Below, piece by piece: positions 54,683-63,216 of a DNA stretch of 64,000 nucleotides. This DNA comes from Microbacterium sp. (GTDB taxonomy: Bacteria; Actinomycetota; Actinomycetes; Actinomycetales; Microbacteriaceae). Within the stretch, counting starts at the first letter, position 1. Every line of letters begins with the position of its first letter. The notes below the pieces were generated by a model, which worked only from the letters and a program-made list of their open reading frames with translations, did not search any database and was not told the DNA's origin. The stretch covers positions 1-64,000 of the forward strand of contig QFPM01000012.1 of assembly GCA_003248655.1 (NCBI GenBank). The letters run 5' to 3'. The translations under genes and the position numbers were made by a program.

Positions 54683-55010
54683 CGCGAAACTGCGCTTGTG
54701 CACGGTTTTGGGGTCCTTATGCGTGCACAGTTGCAGTTTCGCGAAACCGCGCTTGCCCAGGCGGGGCTGCGCTTCGGCGCGACCCTTCGCGAGACTGCGC
54801 TTGTGCACGCTTTCGCGCCCGTTTTGCGTGCACAGGTGCGGTTTCGCGAAACTGAGCTTGCTCACGCGGGGCGGCGGTTCGGTGCACCCTCACGCGAAAC
54901 TGCGTTTGTGTACGCTTTCGCGCCCGTTTTGCGTGCACAGGTGCGGTTTCGCGAAACTGCGGTTGTGCACGCTTTTGCGGCCGGTTCGCGTGCACAGGTG
55001 CGGTTTCGCG
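54683..55010. repeat. array of four large hairpins, family E
   Basis: Four copies of a 61-base hairpin start at 54683, 54788, 54893 and 54950. Arms are CGCGAAACTGCGCTTGTGCA and the complement GTGCACAGGTGCGGTTTCGCG, loop about 15. The first three repeat every 105 bases because a related 44-base spacer lies between them. Convergent hflX and the S9 peptidase flank it. The gap 54656-55048 holds no gene. Confidence 0.85.
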
Positions 55011-55048
55011 AGAGGTGGGGGCCAGCGGCGGGGCCGGGGCGGGCAGGG

Positions 55049-56929
55049 TCAGGCGAGGGAGAGGGGCGGGATGCCGGGGGGATCGAACCCGAACACGGCG
55101 CCGAGGAAGGCGAGTTCCTTCTCGAGCGCATCGACCATCGTCTCCGCGCGGCGGAAGCCGTGGCCCTCGCCCTCGTACAGCACGTAGGCGTGCGGCACCC
55201 CGCGGGCCGCCAGCGCATCGCGGATGGCTTCGGCCTGCGACGGCGGTACGACGGCATCCTCGGATCCCTGTAGCAGGAGCGTCGGCGCGCGGAACCGGTC
55301 GGAGTGACCGAGGGGCGAGCGGTCGAGGTACAGCTCCTCGGCCTCGGGGAGCGGACCGATCAGCCCGTCCAGGTAGCGCGATTCGAAGTCGTGCGTGTCC
55401 GCCGCGAGCGCGCGGGCATCGCCGACGCCGTAGCGCGAGATCCCGGCTGCGAACACGTCGGTGCGCACGAGCGCGCCGAGCACCGTCCAGCCTCCGGCCG
55501 AGCCTCCCTCGATCGCGATCCGGGCGGGGTCCGCCAGGCCCGCATCGATCAGGCCGGATGCCGCGGCGGCGACATCGTCGACATCGACGATGCCCCACTG
55601 TCCGCGCAGGCGCTCGCGGTACGCGCGCCCGTATCCGGTCGATCCGCCGTAGTTGACATCGAGCACGCCGATGCCGCGGCTCGTGAGGAACGCAGTCTTT
55701 GCATCAGCGACGCCGCCCACGTGTGCCGTCGGCCCACCGTGGACGAACACCACGTACGGGGGCAGTTCGCCTGCGGGGCCGGATGCGCCCGGGTTCGTCG
55801 GTGCATAGTCGAAGGCGTGCACGTCGCCGTGCGGGCCGGCGAAGGTGACGGCGCGCCCGACCGGCATCCACTCGGCATCCGGCGCCGCGCCGACCACGAC
55901 AGGGTCGATGACGCCGTCCGCTGTCACAAGCCAGAGCCCGCTGCCGCCCGTTCCGGCGCCTGACACGAGCACGCGATCGCCACGGGCATCCTCGATCAGC
56001 AGTCGCGAGGTCGCCGGGAGGTCTACTTTCCGCTCGCCCTCCGGCCCGATGATGACGAGTTCGTCTGCGCCGTTCGTACAAATCGCGGCAATGTCGCCGC
56101 CGAGCAGCGCGTACCACCGGCTCCCGAGGTTCCACAGCGGTCCGCCGGTGTCGGCATCGGCGGGGGCGATCGCCGACCGGTTGCCGTCCGGGTCGACGCG
56201 CCACAGGTTCCACCGATCGGTCGGGTCGTCGGCGACCACCAGGTCCGAGCCGAGCCAGGACGGCTGCAGCGCCGCGGTCTCGCCCGACGTGACGGCTCGC
56301 CACGAGGCCACGCGTCCGTCCGCGAGCTCGCCGACGCGCACTTCGGTGCGATCCCACGGCATGGCCGGGTGGTTCCACGCGACCCACGCGAGGCGCGCGC
56401 CGTCGTCCGACAGGGCAGGCTGCGCGACGAAATCGCTGCCCGCCACGAGCTCGGTGACGCCCGCTCCACCCGGGTCGATGCGAACGATCGCGCGCGCCGG
56501 CACGCGCCCCTCGCCCGCGCGCTCCCGGATGCCGAGGAGTACCCCGTGCTGCCAGCTCAGGCCCCCGTAGGCCGCGGCCGGCTCCGACGGTGTGAGCGGT
56601 TGCGGCTCGCCGCCGGGCGCGAGCGTCCACACCCGCTGATCGGACTTCTCCACGAAGAAGAGTCGGCCGTCATCGGATGCCGTCCACGCGCCGCCCCCGT
56701 ACTCGTGCACGCGCGAGCGCGCGTTCCACGGCGCGGGGAGGACCGTTTCGATGTCGCCGGCCGCAGCACGGCGACGGATCGCCGTGCGACCGCCCTCGCG
56801 CGGCAGCGACTCGCCCCACCAGATCTCGTCGCCGACGAACGCGGCGCCTTCGAGGCGCGTCGAGGCGCCCGTGGCCCACGCGGCGGACAGGGGCGACGGC
56901 CAAGAGCCGAAGGGTGCGACGATGACCAT
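55049..56929 (-). CDS. S9C-type prolyl oligopeptidase family peptidase
   Basis: 626 residues. Beta-propeller (about 1-370) and hydrolase domain with Ser in EGGSAGGWTVL, Asp in QGSEDAVVPP, His in EGEGHGFRR. This is the acylaminoacyl/dipeptidyl-peptidase class rather than oligopeptidase B. No signal peptide. ATG 56929 has TAGCGT 6 nt upstream (56936-56941, minus strand). Confidence 0.9.
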   Translation of the reverse strand: MVIVAPFGSWPSPLSAAWATGASTRLEGAAFVGDEIWWGESLPREGGRTAIRRRAAAGDIETVLPAPWNARSRVHEYGGGAWTASDDGRLFFVEKSDQRVWTLAPGGEPQPLTPSEPAAAYGGLSWQHGVLLGIRERAGEGRVPARAIVRIDPGGAGVTELVAGSDFVAQPALSDDGARLAWVAWNHPAMPWDRTEVRVGELADGRVASWRAVTSGETAALQPSWLGSDLVVADDPTDRWNLWRVDPDGNRSAIAPADADTGGPLWNLGSRWYALLGGDIAAICTNGADELVIIGPEGERKVDLPATSRLLIEDARGDRVLVSGAGTGGSGLWLVTADGVIDPVVVGAAPDAEWMPVGRAVTFAGPHGDVHAFDYAPTNPGASGPAGELPPYVVFVHGGPTAHVGGVADAKTAFLTSRGIGVLDVNYGGSTGYGRAYRERLRGQWGIVDVDDVAAAASGLIDAGLADPARIAIEGGSAGGWTVLGALVRTDVFAAGISRYGVGDARALAADTHDFESRYLDGLIGPLPEAEELYLDRSPLGHSDRFRAPTLLLQGSEDAVVPPSQAEAIRDALAARGVPHAYVLYEGEGHGFRRAETMVDALEKELAFLGAVFGFDPPGIPPLSLA

Positions 56930-56957
56930 GCGTTCACGCTAGCCGCTACGCCCTCTC

Positions 56958-56984
56958 GTCACATCGCGTCACATCGCGTCACAC
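56958..56984. repeat. 10-base direct repeat before metF
   Basis: GTCACATCGC occurs twice, then GTCACAC, with a strict 10-base period (one helical turn). It lies between the divergent S9 and metF promoters, a good place for an operator. No known regulator site is recognised. Confidence 0.5.
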
Positions 56985-57021
56985 TCCGCATCCGGCGATG
57001 CGAGCCGTGCGCCGCCGTCGC

Positions 57022-57168
57022 TAGAGTGTTCGCATCGACACCGCGTCGGAGATCTACGGGTCCGCCGACCGGCAGGAGCGACAGCCGAGCCCGGCACCCG
57101 CCCGCGATGACAGCCCACGGCATCCGTGGTGCACGTCCGCGGCCGCCCGGCCTCCACCGCTGTTCCCT
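57022..57168 (+). promoter_or_regulatory. metF promoter and unusual leader
   Basis: TAGAGT (57022-57027) then 6 nt then ATC at 57034, the exact leaderless geometry but with ATC where a start would be. From there 45 codons stay open in frame with metF. The real metF start candidates (GTG 57169, ATG 57178) have no SD. I do not recognise a SAM or cobalamin riboswitch. Confidence 0.45.
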
Positions 57169-58128
57169 GTGAGTGACATGACTTCCCCGACTCCGATCTC
57201 GTTCGAGATCTACCCGCCGCGATCCGATGACGGGCTGGCCGCGCTGTACGACACGATCGGCGAGCTGGCCTCCGCCGACCCGCAGTTCATCTCGGTGACC
57301 TTCGGCGCGGGCGGGTCCACGCGCGGCCGGTCGCTTGACGTGCTGACGCACATCCTGCGCGAGACGAACGTTCCGCCGGTCGCCCATCTGACCTGTGTCG
57401 GCAGCAGCTACGCCGAGGCCACGGCGATCATCCGCGAGTTCCTGGATGCCGGGATCACGCGTTTCCTGGCGCTTCGCGGCGACCCGCCCGCGGGTGTCTC
57501 CGAGGACGACGTGTTCCTCGGCGACCTCGGCTCGGCGGCTGAGCTCGTGCAGTTGATCGGCCGCGTGCAGGCTGAGCGCGAGCCCTACGCGGAGGAGCCG
57601 GTTCCCGGTGTGCCCGGCGCCGCGCGCGTCGGGCGCCGCGAGCGGGTGCAGGTCGCCGTCGCCGCATTCCCGAACGGGCATCCGCGCTCCGCGCGCGAGG
57701 GCGACGACCTCGACGCGCTGCTCGCCAAGCAGGCGGCCGGGGCAACGAGCGCGATCACGCAGCTCTTCTTCCACCCCGACGACTACCTCGGGTTCGTCGA
57801 CCGGGCGCGTGCGGCGGGGGTCATCATCCCGATCCTGCCCGGCATCATGCCGATCACCTCCCCGTCTCGGCTTCGCCGCGTGCTCGAGCTGACCGGCGAT
57901 CCGGTGCCGACCGAGCTCGCCGCAGCGCTCGACAGCGCGCCTACTCCGGATGCCCAGCGCGAGGTCGGCATCGCACACGCCGCGGCCCTCGCAACCGAGG
58001 TTCGCGCGGGCGGCGCCCCCGGCATCCATCTCTACGCCTTCAACAACCACGCCACCGTGCTGGCCGTGCTCCGCAGAGCCGGACTGATCGACGCACGGAC
58101 CACCTCGACGCAAGGAGCACCCGCATGA
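57169..58128 (+). CDS. metF: 5,10-methylenetetrahydrofolate reductase
   Basis: 319 residues. SFEIYPPRSDDGL, SVTFGAGGSTRGRSLD, LALRGDPPAGV and QLFFHPDDYLGF are MetF motifs; the folate/FAD barrel is complete. It supplies methyl-THF to MetE. Start uncertain (GTG 57169 or ATG 57178). The stop overlaps metE (ATGA). Confidence 0.92.
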   Translation: MSDMTSPTPISFEIYPPRSDDGLAALYDTIGELASADPQFISVTFGAGGSTRGRSLDVLTHILRETNVPPVAHLTCVGSSYAEATAIIREFLDAGITRFLALRGDPPAGVSEDDVFLGDLGSAAELVQLIGRVQAEREPYAEEPVPGVPGAARVGRRERVQVAVAAFPNGHPRSAREGDDLDALLAKQAAGATSAITQLFFHPDDYLGFVDRARAAGVIIPILPGIMPITSPSRLRRVLELTGDPVPTELAAALDSAPTPDAQREVGIAHAAALATEVRAGGAPGIHLYAFNNHATVLAVLRRAGLIDARTTSTQGAPA

Positions 58129-60452
58129 CCGCCGCCTTCCCGACCGGGACCATCCTCGGCTACCCCCGCATCGGCCGAGATCGCGAACTCAAGCGTGCTC
58201 TCGAGCGCCACTGGCGCGGTGACCTCGATGAGGCGGGTCTGGAATCCGCTGCGGCGCAGGTACGCCGCGCGACGCGATCACGGCTCGTCGAGCTGGGGCT
58301 GGGCGCCGCGGACTCGTCCATCCCGGAGTCGTTCTCGTACTACGACCAGGTGCTCGACGCGGCCGTCGCGGTCGGCGCGATACCCGACCGTTTCGCGGAC
58401 CTGCGCGGCGCAGACGGAAGCATTCCGCTGTCGGCATACTTCGCGGCGGCGCGCGGCGAGGGAGAGCGCGCGCCCCTCGAGATGACGAAGTGGTTCGACA
58501 CGAACTATCACTACCTCGTGCCTGAGATCGGACCCGAGACCGAGTTCTCGCCGCGGGTCGACCGGATCGTCGCGCAGGTCGCCGAAGCGGCCGCCGACGG
58601 CATCGTCGTGCGGCCCGTGCTCGTCGGCCCGGTCACGCTTCTCGCTCTCGCAAAGGCATCGGATGCCGCACCCGAAGGCTATGCGCCCCTCGACAGACTC
58701 GACGACGTCGTGGAGGTCTACGCGCGGCTGCTCGAGGAACTCGCCGCAGCCGGGGCGCAGTGGGTGCAGTTCGACGAGCCCGCACTCGTGTCGGAGAGCC
58801 TGCCGAACAGCCCGGAGGAGCTTGCCGTTGCCGCCGCGCGCGCCTACGGCGTGCTCGGTGCGAGCCCGAGCGTGACCCGACCGTCCATCTTGGTTGCCGC
58901 GGGCTACGCGCAGCTGACGGATGCCGCATGGGCGGCCCTGGCATCCGCGCCGATCGAGGCGATCGCCCTCGATCTGCACCGGGGTGCGGTCCCGCCGAAG
59001 GTCCCCGGCCTGGAAGGGAAGTCCCTCGTGGGCGGTGTCATCGACGGGCGCAACGTCTGGCGGGGAGACCTCACGGCCGCGTGGGAGCGTCTCGAGGCGC
59101 TCCGCGGCCTCGGCGCCGCGTCGGTCTCGGTCGGCACGTCGACCTCGCTGCAGCACGTGCCCTACGACGTCGACCGCGAGAGCGTGCTCCCCGAGCGTCT
59201 GCGCTCCTGGCTCGCGTTCGCAGACCAGAAGGTCGGGCAGGTCGTGACCCTCGCGCGAGGCGTGGCGCAGGGCGCCGACGCCATTCGGGCAGAGCTTGCC
59301 GCGGCATCCGCTGCCCTCGCCGACCGGCACGCGGCACCGGGCGTTCGCGACGGTGCCGTCCGTGAGCGCCTCGCCCGCGTCACCGACGCCGACCGCGACC
59401 GCGGCGATTACGCGGCCCGCGTCGCCGCGCAGGATGCCGCGATCGAGCTCCCCGTCCTGCCCACCACCACCATCGGATCGTTCCCGCAGACTGGCGACAT
59501 CCGTCGTGCCCGTGCCCGGCACGGGGCAGGCGAGCTCGACACGGCCGATTACGAGCAGTTCCTGCGCGAGGAGATCGCGCGGGTCATCGACCTGCAGGAG
59601 GACCTCGGCCTCGACGTGCTCGTCCACGGCGAGCCCGAGCGCAACGACATGGTGCAGTACTTCGCCGAGAACCTCGACGGGTTCGCGGTCACCCAGCACG
59701 GCTGGGTGCAGTCGTACGGCTCCCGGGCGACGCGCCCCTCGATCCTGTGGGGTGATGTGTCGCGCCCCGCGCCCATCACGGTGGACTGGACCGTCTACGC
59801 GCAGTCGCTGACCTCGAAGCCCGTCAAGGGAATGCTGACCGGGCCGGTCACGATCCTCGCGTGGTCGTTCGTGCGCGACGACCAGCCGCTCGGCGAGACT
59901 GCCGATCAGGTCGCGCTGGCGCTCCGCGACGAGATCGCCGACCTCGAGGCTGCCGGGACGGCGATCGTGCAGGTCGACGAGCCCGCGCTGCGAGAGCTTC
60001 TGCCCCTGAAGCGCGCCGATCAGCCGACGTACCTCGACTGGTCGGTCGGGTCGTTCCGGCTCGCGACCGGGGGCGCCGATGCTGCGACGCAGGTGCATAC
60101 GCACCTGTGCTATTCGGAGTTCGATGTCGTCATCGACGCGATCGCCGCGCTCGATGCCGACGTCACCTCGATCGAGGCGGCGCGCAGCCGCGGCGAGGTC
60201 ATCGACGACATCCGCGCCTCGGGCTTCACCCACGGCGTCGGGCCGGGCGTCTACGACATCCACTCGCCCCGCGTGCCGTCGGTCGACGAAGTCGCCGGCT
60301 TGCTCGACCGGGCCGCGAGCGCCCTGCCGACGAGGCAGGTCTGGGTCAACCCCGACTGCGGGCTGAAGACCCGCGGCTACGACGAGACGGTGGCGTCGCT
60401 GCGGAACCTCGTCACCGCGACGCGCGAGGTGCGGGAGCGGATCACGGACTGA
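58125..60452 (+). CDS. metE: Cobalamin-independent methionine synthase
   Basis: 775 residues, two barrels. The C-terminal catalytic half shows TTTIGSFPQT, HGEPERNDMVQYF, VQVDEPALRE; zinc ligands are in HLCYSEF and NPDCGLKTRG. SD AAGGAG in the metF tail. Makes methionine from homocysteine without B12. Confidence 0.97.
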   Translation: MTAAFPTGTILGYPRIGRDRELKRALERHWRGDLDEAGLESAAAQVRRATRSRLVELGLGAADSSIPESFSYYDQVLDAAVAVGAIPDRFADLRGADGSIPLSAYFAAARGEGERAPLEMTKWFDTNYHYLVPEIGPETEFSPRVDRIVAQVAEAAADGIVVRPVLVGPVTLLALAKASDAAPEGYAPLDRLDDVVEVYARLLEELAAAGAQWVQFDEPALVSESLPNSPEELAVAAARAYGVLGASPSVTRPSILVAAGYAQLTDAAWAALASAPIEAIALDLHRGAVPPKVPGLEGKSLVGGVIDGRNVWRGDLTAAWERLEALRGLGAASVSVGTSTSLQHVPYDVDRESVLPERLRSWLAFADQKVGQVVTLARGVAQGADAIRAELAAASAALADRHAAPGVRDGAVRERLARVTDADRDRGDYAARVAAQDAAIELPVLPTTTIGSFPQTGDIRRARARHGAGELDTADYEQFLREEIARVIDLQEDLGLDVLVHGEPERNDMVQYFAENLDGFAVTQHGWVQSYGSRATRPSILWGDVSRPAPITVDWTVYAQSLTSKPVKGMLTGPVTILAWSFVRDDQPLGETADQVALALRDEIADLEAAGTAIVQVDEPALRELLPLKRADQPTYLDWSVGSFRLATGGADAATQVHTHLCYSEFDVVIDAIAALDADVTSIEAARSRGEVIDDIRASGFTHGVGPGVYDIHSPRVPSVDEVAGLLDRAASALPTRQVWVNPDCGLKTRGYDETVASLRNLVTATREVRERITD

Positions 60453-60458
60453 ACCCCG

Positions 60459-60497
60459 CCGCCGAGACGGACGCTCAGTGGGCGACCGTCTCGGCGG
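60459..60497. terminator. bidirectional terminator, metE / membrane protein
   Basis: CCGCCGAGACGG pairs perfectly with CCGTCTCGGCGG (60486-60497). The right arm encodes the last codons of the convergent membrane protein gene. Confidence 0.85.
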
Positions 60498-61800
60498 GTC
60501 TGCGCTGCAGCAGTTCGGTGACCCACCAGGCGATCAGGGAGACCGTCAGCACCAGCGCGATATCCCCGATCGTGAGTGGACGCAGGAGCGCCAGCCACAC
60601 GACGGCAAGGACGGCGATCACCGCACGCACGATCCTTCGGCGCGCGTACAGACCCGCGCCGAAGGCTCCCGTGTCGACGCCCCTGTACGCAAGGGCACCA
60701 CGGATGCCGGTGTTGATCGCGGCGACGGACGTGCGGACGGCCACGGCCGCCCGCGACCGCGTCTGCACCCAGGCGAGCAGAGCGACCACGGCGCCCAGTA
60801 CCGCCGTGACCGCGGCGGTTCGCGCCATGGCATCCGAGATCTGCCGATAGATGACATCGAGCGCCGACGGCGGCAGATCTGTCTGCGCGGCCACCGTACC
60901 GACGGCGACAGCGCCGATCGCGATGCCGACAGCGAGCGACGATGCGCCGATGAAGACTCCGACGCCCGTCCCGACGAGCGCGCTCGCCCGCCGCCTGGCG
61001 ACGAGCACGCCGATCGCGAAGAGCGCGAGGGTGAGGACAGGGAGCCAGTAGCCCACCGCCGTCGCAAGTGCGTAGCCGGTGCGTAGCGCGCGCAGCCTTT
61101 CGCCGTCGGTGAGGATGATGACCCGGTCGACCGTCGGAATGAGGCCCGCGATCCCGACGCCCTGCTCCGTGAGATTCGCTTTGACCCGTTCGACGATCGC
61201 GCCGAGCTGGATGCCGACACCGTCATCCGTTCGCACGACGAGCCCGCCGCCGTCGGAGGTCGAGACCGTCGTGAGCGTGCGGTGCGCCGCGCGCGTCGTC
61301 GTCGCCCAGACGTCGGCGAAAGAGTCGGACTCGACAACGCGTGTCACCGAACGCTCGACGAGGCTCTCGAGCCCTTCTGCGGCGGGCTGCTGGAGCAGCC
61401 GCAGGGCCGAGGCGGCGGCAGGCGGAAGACCGAGCCCCGCGACCCCGTCGAACGCGCTCGAGGTGATCTCGCCGAAGTCGACCTTCGCGGTGATCGCGGC
61501 CATCGTCTGACCGGTGATCATGGCCTGCACCTCGGCATCCGAGGCGAGGGGAGCGAGGGTCGCGACAAACCTGTCTTCGTCGACGAGCTGTACGCGCGCC
61601 CAGCCGGCGACGATCGACACCGGCACGAGGATCGCCGCCGCGGCGATGCACACCGCCGAGACCCAGGCCCGCCAGGCGGCGCCTTCGGGCTTCGCCGCGG
61701 CATCCTCCGCCTGCGCTCGCAGCCGGGCGTTCTCGGTTTCGAGCGCCTCGATCCGCGCGTCGCGCGCCTCGAGGACTGCCGGTTCGGCGTTGTCGGTCAT
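60475..61800 (-). CDS. multi-pass membrane protein with N-terminal coiled coil
   Basis: 441 residues. Residues 1-40 form a short coiled coil (ARDARIEALETENARLRAQ), segment 1 is at about 48-70, a 180-residue external domain follows, then about six membrane segments. No named family is recognised. ATG 61800. The external domain (VDEDRFVATLAPLASDAEVQ) resembles proteins annotated only as hypothetical membrane proteins in actinobacteria. Confidence 0.8.
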   Translation of the reverse strand: MTDNAEPAVLEARDARIEALETENARLRAQAEDAAAKPEGAAWRAWVSAVCIAAAAILVPVSIVAGWARVQLVDEDRFVATLAPLASDAEVQAMITGQTMAAITAKVDFGEITSSAFDGVAGLGLPPAAASALRLLQQPAAEGLESLVERSVTRVVESDSFADVWATTTRAAHRTLTTVSTSDGGGLVVRTDDGVGIQLGAIVERVKANLTEQGVGIAGLIPTVDRVIILTDGERLRALRTGYALATAVGYWLPVLTLALFAIGVLVARRRASALVGTGVGVFIGASSLAVGIAIGAVAVGTVAAQTDLPPSALDVIYRQISDAMARTAAVTAVLGAVVALLAWVQTRSRAAVAVRTSVAAINTGIRGALAYRGVDTGAFGAGLYARRRIVRAVIAVLAVVWLALLRPLTIGDIALVLTVSLIAWWVTELLQRRPAETVAH

Positions 61801-61859
61801 GGCGCTATTGTGGCGCACACCGCCGACATGCTCCGCGCGCGGATGCGGACTGCGCCCAC

Positions 61860-62522
61860 TCAGACGGCGCGGAGGACCGCGACGACCTTGCCGAGTACCG
61901 CCGCGTCATCGCCGAGGATCGGCTCGAACGCCGTGTTGCGCGGCAGCAACCACGTGTGACCGTCGCGCTGGCGGAAGGTCTTGACCGTCGCCTCACCGTC
62001 GAGCATCGCCGCGACGATGTCGCCGTTGTCCGCCGTCGGCTGGGAGCGCACCACGACCCAGTCGCCGTCGCAGATCGCGGCGTCGATCATCGACTCGCCG
62101 CTCACCTTGAGCATGAACAGCTCGCCCTTGCCGACGAGCTGGCGGGGAAGGGGGAAGATCTCCTCGACCTGCTGGTCGGCAGTGATCGGCACACCGGCCG
62201 CAATGCGCCCGACGAGCGGCACGAGCGCGGCATCGCCGACCGACGGCGCCTCATCGGCGGGGTTCTCGGTCGACGCGTCGGGCAGATCGATCAGAACCTC
62301 CATCGCGCGTGTCTTGCCGGGGTCGCGCCGCAGGTATCCGCTCAGCTCGAGCTGGCCGAGCTGGTGCGTCACGCTCGACAGCGACTTGAGGCCGACCGCG
62401 TCGCCGATCTCGCGCATGCTCGGCGGGTAGCCGTAGCGCGCGATGGAGCGCTGGATGACCTCCAGGATCGCCAGCTGCTTGTCGCTCAGGCTCTTGCGCC
62501 GTCGCGTCTGCGGCTTGTCCAT
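61860..62522 (-). CDS. lexA: SOS repressor LexA
   Basis: 220 residues. Winged HTH (SLSDKQLAILEVIQRSIARY, SMREIGDAVGLKSLSSV), self-cleavage Ala-Gly in GRIAAGVPI, Ser in VSGESMIDAAI, Lys in EATVKTFR. SD AAGGAG before ATG 62522. Confidence 0.97.
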   Translation of the reverse strand: MDKPQTRRRKSLSDKQLAILEVIQRSIARYGYPPSMREIGDAVGLKSLSSVTHQLGQLELSGYLRRDPGKTRAMEVLIDLPDASTENPADEAPSVGDAALVPLVGRIAAGVPITADQQVEEIFPLPRQLVGKGELFMLKVSGESMIDAAICDGDWVVVRSQPTADNGDIVAAMLDGEATVKTFRQRDGHTWLLPRNTAFEPILGDDAAVLGKVVAVLRAV

Positions 62523-62694
62523 GACGCACTCCTTCTGATCGGCCTCTCCGACGCTCTGTCTTCGAATGTCGGAGGTTGGTGATGGGGTCCAGATATCGAA
62601 ACCGTATCCGGTTCGGAGGACATCGACAGGCAAGCCATCGCGTGTCGCGTTCGATTGCTTTCCGATTCGGATGCCGCTTGACAAACCCACTATA

Positions 62695-62710
62695 TCGAAG
62701 ATAGCTTCGG
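62695..62710. promoter_or_regulatory. candidate LexA box between lexA and the LysM gene
   Basis: TCGAAG-ATAG-CTTCGG: 9 of 12 half-site positions match TCGAAC-N4-GTTCGA. It directly follows a TTGACA (62678-62683) reading toward the LysM gene, so binding would cover that promoter. Confidence 0.5.
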
Positions 62711-62717
62711 AAGAGAA

Positions 62718-62757
62718 CTTCGCACCCGGCTCTCCCGGCCGAGAGTCGGGTGCGAAG
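62718..62757 (+). promoter_or_regulatory. leader hairpin of the LysM gene
   Basis: CTTCGCACCCG pairs with CGGGTGCGAAG, with an inner CTCTC/GAGAG stem. It lies between the promoter and the SD (GAGGAGGA), where it could attenuate transcription or protect the mRNA end. Confidence 0.55.
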
Positions 62758-62793
62758 ATCTCGACATCCGAGGCAGCGTCCTGAGGAGGAACC

Positions 62794-63168
62794 GTGACCA
62801 CCATCGACATCGCCGGCACCCCGGTCTTCGCACCCCGTGTCGCCCAGACGCGCCTGCGACTGACGGCGCGCGGTCGTCGCGTGCTCGCCGGCCTCGCGGC
62901 CGTGCCCGCCATCGTCGCGCTGAGCATCGCGATCCTGTCCGGCGGGGGAGCGCTCGCGTCCGGCGAGGGCAACGCACCTGCGGGCACCTACGAGCAGCTC
63001 ACCGTCCTGCCGGGCGACACGCTGTGGTCGATCGCCCAGTCGATCGCGCCCGACGCTGACCCCCGCGACGTCGTCGGCGAGCTCATGCGCCTGAACGCGC
63101 TTCCGTCCGGCGAGCTCGTCGCAGGCCAGAGCATCGCCGTGCCGCTCGAGTACTCGACGCAGCGCTGA
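62794..63168 (+). CDS. LysM-domain protein, SOS-associated (ChiZ/DivS-like)
   Basis: 124 residues: basic cytosolic start, membrane segment (about 34-52), then a LysM domain (EQLTVLPGDTLWSIAQSIAP...NALPSGELVAGQSIAVP). Divergent lexA-LysM pairs are known in Mycobacterium (Rv2719c) and Corynebacterium (divS), where the protein slows division after DNA damage. Same role is inferred here from position, topology and the LexA-like box. GTG start. Confidence 0.82.
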   Translation: MTTIDIAGTPVFAPRVAQTRLRLTARGRRVLAGLAAVPAIVALSIAILSGGGALASGEGNAPAGTYEQLTVLPGDTLWSIAQSIAPDADPRDVVGELMRLNALPSGELVAGQSIAVPLEYSTQR

Positions 63169-63216
63169 GCGGTCCTTCGCGGAGACGCAGGCGAGCGCGG
63201 CTCTACGATGGATGCC

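Noticed and set aside
54683..55010. CRISPR array
   Set aside because: Repeats are inverted hairpins with related spacers and no cas genes are near.
57034..57168. SAM or cobalamin riboswitch before metF-metE
   Set aside because: I could not find the B12-box or SAM-I/IV core patterns; left as an unassigned leader.
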